A stretch of DNA of 8,063 nt from CAZZCS01 sp964652645 (GTDB lineage: Bacteria; Cloacimonadota; Cloacimonadia; Cloacimonadales; Cloacimonadaceae), in contig CAZZCS010000100.1 in NCBI GenBank assembly GCA_964652645.1, positions 1-8,063 on the forward strand. The letters run 5' to 3'. The translations under genes and the position numbers were made by a program. This document shows, piece by piece, positions 6,081-8,063 of the stretch. The notes under the pieces were generated by a model, which was not told the origin of the DNA, did no database searches, and saw only the letters and a list, made by a program, of their open reading frames with translations. Positions within the stretch are counted from its first letter, which is position 1. Every line of letters starts with the position of its first letter.

Positions 6081-7142
6081 TTAAATCAGATGAAACTTCT
6101 TCAGATTCACAAAGAGTACTTTTACAATGTTGTAAACTAAATATACCAAGGGGACAGATATCAGCATCCAGATGATCCCTCCATACCAGCCTCCAGCCAG
6201 CACGGTAAGTAAAACAACTAGTGGATGCATATTGATAGTGGTGCCCACTACAACTGGATAAACAATATTATTATCAATGACTTGCACAATATACATGGCG
6301 ATTATAACATTGATGATTGGCATCAATGTAGTATTACCATCTACAAGGATTGAGGTAATCGCGACCAGAGTGCCCATAAAGGGGCCAAAGTAAGGAATAA
6401 TATTGGCAACCCCAGCCACGAGACCGATCAGGACAGCGTTTCTTACACCTATGATACTGAGGGCAATTGAGGCCATAATGCTCACTGCTATAACCTCAAA
6501 GATCATGGCTCTCAAGAAGTTGCCTACCATTTCATTGATTTTATTGACTATGATTATGCACAGTTCAAAATATCTATTTGGCACAATCTTAAATACATCT
6601 CTCACCATCTTGCTGCCGTCCTTCAAAAGGAAAAACCCAATGAGAGGTATCATAGCAAAAAACGATAGAGTACTCAAGATCATCTGGTAGTTATCCAGCA
6701 CCAATGCTGGTAACTTTGTCATGAAATCCTTCAGCATATCCACCGTCTCCACCAGGCCATCAGAAAGCTTCAGCATAGGGACTCTGGCATCCAACCCATG
6801 CAAATAATCATGTATGGAGCGAACGATTGGAAGCGATAGAATGTAATCTGAAGATGCGCTTTGAGACTGCATCAAATCTAAGAGATTGCTGCCTTCTTCG
6901 ACTAGCTTGGGAGTGTATCTATAGATTAGGGCTGTAATGGCGATAAGTATGGAAAGATAGACCAGCACAACCCCAGCCCACCTAGGAACTCCTCTGCGCT
7001 CAAACCATGAAACAAATGGAGCCAGAATGTAGGTAAAGATGATCGAAAGCAGCAGATAGTCGAACACCCATCTAAAAAAAACAATCCCCAAAACTACTAT
7101 GGCCAGGAGAAAGAGATAAAACAAAACCTTAGTGAGATTCAA
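6081..7142 (-). CDS. AI-2E family membrane permease, 353 aa
   Basis: An inner-membrane protein of the AI-2E (PerM/TqsA/YdiK) family, whose members export small molecules or act as Na+/H+ antiporters. Several hydrophobic helices are visible: about 5-22 and 27-45, 57-75, 154-173, a cluster at 212-268, then 274-290 and 305-345. A large soluble segment (about 78-150) follows the third helix, as is typical. The signature NIIPYFGPFMG (247-257) and the later VYPVVVG..INMHPLVVLL (294-312) are characteristic. The start is TTG; a GAGG (7152-7149) sits 6 nt upstream and no in-frame ATG occurs for a long way downstream, so TTG is preferred. It overlaps the preceding cyclic-nucleotide-binding gene by 14 nt, implying translational coupling. 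The substrate cannot be inferred; autoinducer-2 export is only one known role of the family. Confidence 0.9.
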   Translation of the reverse strand: MNLTKVLFYLFLLAIVVLGIVFFRWVFDYLLLSIIFTYILAPFVSWFERRGVPRWAGVVLVYLSILIAITALIYRYTPKLVEEGSNLLDLMQSQSASSDYILSLPIVRSIHDYLHGLDARVPMLKLSDGLVETVDMLKDFMTKLPALVLDNYQMILSTLSFFAMIPLIGFFLLKDGSKMVRDVFKIVPNRYFELCIIIVNKINEMVGNFLRAMIFEVIAVSIMASIALSIIGVRNAVLIGLVAGVANIIPYFGPFMGTLVAITSILVDGNTTLMPIINVIIAMYIVQVIDNNIVYPVVVGTTINMHPLVVLLTVLAGGWYGGIIWMLISVPLVYLVYNIVKVLFVNLKKFHLI

Positions 7143-7620
7143 GGATATCCTCGGGGGGTTCTACCAGATTGAAGATGAACTCACTGAGCGAGATGCAAAT
7201 ATTCTGCAGTAACTTCACGCCAATTCTGGGATTGTCCTTCAAAAAGCTCTGAAAATCCCTCTTTGAAATAGCCAGTACCACAGAGTCCTTCAATGCCCTG
7301 GCGGAGCTGGAGCGAATCTCATCCCCATACATATCAATAAAACCAATGTCCTGATAGTTTTGGAGAATCTTCGGACCTCCCGGTTGAAGCTTGCCGCGCA
7401 CTTCCACAACCCCGGATTCTATCAGAAAGACCAATTCCAAGGGATATTTCTCTTCGAATAGGTACTCACCCTCTGCATACTCTCTCTTATGTATAATCTG
7501 ACTCAACAATCCCAGCTCAAACACATTAAGACCCTTGAAGAGCTTGTACTTACGCAGGTCTTTATGCTTCTCTTTCTTCTTTAAGCTGTTGATAATCCAT
7601 TGCCTGATTTCGTTTATCAC
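7129..7620 (-). CDS. Cyclic-nucleotide-binding-domain protein, no DNA-binding domain, 163 aa
   Basis: A single CRP-like cyclic-nucleotide-binding domain spans about residues 25-150: LFKGLNVFELGLLSQI, then GEYLFEEKYPLELVFLIESG, and the phosphate-binding-cassette equivalent GFIDMYGDEIRSSSARAL (93-110). The chain ends soon after the C-helix (NLVEPPEDILESH), so there is no helix-turn-helix and it is not a CRP/FNR transcription factor. The cassette keeps the arginine (Arg103), but the usual glutamate of the Gly-Glu pair is Phe94, so cAMP binding may be lost or altered. The start is GTG with AGAGG 7 nt upstream. Its end overlaps the start of the AI-2E permease gene by 14 nt, suggesting a cytoplasmic partner or regulator of that permease; this is inference. 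Confidence 0.85.
   Translation of the reverse strand: MINEIRQWIINSLKKKEKHKDLRKYKLFKGLNVFELGLLSQIIHKREYAEGEYLFEEKYPLELVFLIESGVVEVRGKLQPGGPKILQNYQDIGFIDMYGDEIRSSSARALKDSVVLAISKRDFQSFLKDNPRIGVKLLQNICISLSEFIFNLVEPPEDILESH
7149..7152 (-). promoter_or_regulatory. Ribosome binding site supporting a TTG start
   Basis: GAGG on the minus strand lies 6 nt before the TTG at 7142-7140, inside the end of the upstream coding region. It decides the start of the AI-2E permease, because no ATG or GTG at a comparable position would keep the first transmembrane helix. Confidence 0.6.
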
Positions 7621-7641
7621 AGTTGAACCTCTATTCTTGCA

Positions 7642-8063
7642 CTAATTCGTCACCAAGGGGACAAAAGCGCAGGCACCGTGCTCGGTGATCCGGACATCTT
7701 CATTTACACGACAGATTTTTGTCAAGGTCTGAATATTTCCTTTCCCGACCGGAATCACAAGAATCCCCTTATCACCCAGTTGGCGGACAAGTTCATCCGG
7801 AATCGTGGAAGCTGCTGCGCTTACAATGATCTTACCAAACGAGTTATATGGCGGGTACGCTTTTCGCCAACCTTCTGCCCCATCTCCGATCCTAAAATTG
7901 ATGTTTTTGTAGGCTTGGGATTTCAGTACTTTTTTAGCAGTCAGGGTAAGCAATTCCAGCCTTTCGACGGTGCATACCTCTTTTACAATCTCGGCCAGGA
8001 GTGCTGTTTGATAGCCTGATCCGGTACCGATCTCCAAAACTATATCTTCTGGTTTTAGTTCAA
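7642..8063 (-). CDS. pcm: Protein-L-isoaspartate O-methyltransferase, N terminus outside the window
   Basis: Pcm transfers a methyl group from S-adenosylmethionine to L-isoaspartyl residues in damaged proteins, starting their repair in the cytosol. The visible 140 residues run from ELKPEDIVLEIGTGSGYQTA, where LEIGTGSGYQ is SAM-binding motif I, through CTVERLELL (acidic motif II), the family-typical GDGAEGW, IIVSAAASTIPDELVRQL and ILVIPVGKG, to the C-terminal CAFVPLV found in most Pcm proteins. The frame continues past 8063, so the start and roughly the first 70 residues are missing; a TTG at 8037 falls inside motif I and is not the true start. The stop is TAG, 21 nt before the GTG of the next gene, so the two are likely co-transcribed. 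No internal break is seen. Confidence 0.93.
   Translation of the reverse strand, partial: ELKPEDIVLEIGTGSGYQTALLAEIVKEVCTVERLELLTLTAKKVLKSQAYKNINFRIGDGAEGWRKAYPPYNSFGKIIVSAAASTIPDELVRQLGDKGILVIPVGKGNIQTLTKICRVNEDVRITEHGACAFVPLVTN

Noticed and set aside
1..8063. CRISPR arrays, insertion sequences, tRNA or rRNA genes
   Set aside because: Scanning by eye found no regularly spaced repeats, transposase motifs, terminal inverted repeats with target duplications, or tRNA-like T-loop/acceptor pairs.

Overview
The window is a bacterial chromosome segment of moderate G+C in which every supported protein gene lies on the minus strand. The genes fit a Gram-negative anaerobe of the Bacteroidota/FCB type, possibly a Cloacimonadota-like lineage. 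That placement is inferred from the serine-palmitoyltransferase-like enzyme, which resembles Bacteroides homologues as I remember them, and from the general gene style. No rRNA or tRNA is present to anchor it.

Right half (8063 down to about 3020): a compact minus-strand gene string. In transcription order it holds pcm (protein-L-isoaspartate methyltransferase, 5' end outside the window), a cyclic-nucleotide-binding-domain protein without a DNA-binding domain (GTG start), an AI-2E family membrane permease (TTG start, overlapping the previous gene by 14 nt), an alpha-oxoamine synthase best matched to bacterial serine palmitoyltransferase, and a divergent ATP-type PEP carboxykinase. An 80-nt gap with a hairpin precedes the carboxykinase gene. 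A perfect 12-bp hairpin lies about 20 nt after its stop codon and probably ends the transcript.

Middle (2632-3071, about 440 nt): no convincing protein gene. On the plus strand there is a sigma-70-like promoter (2765-2792), then about 160 nt with a long-range helix (2827-2838 with 2895-2906), then a strong intrinsic terminator (2915-2961). I read this as a candidate small noncoding RNA, divergent from the regulator genes to its left and convergent with pckA.

Left half (2631 down to 1): two adjacent paralogous sigma-70/ECF-like proteins of 395 and 307 aa. Both have a region-2-like helix pair, a region-4-like helix-turn-helix and the same unrecognised C-terminal domain. The larger one also carries a second, degenerate region-2-like copy at its N terminus, in perfect 58-residue register with the first. 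Downstream are a 65-aa exported small protein with a strong ribosome binding site and the first 28 codons of another gene that leaves the window.

The two halves look functionally separate: a household/envelope gene string on the right, and a regulatory cassette (two sigma-like proteins, a small exported protein, a possible sRNA) on the left. The regulatory cassette is the best candidate here for something undescribed.
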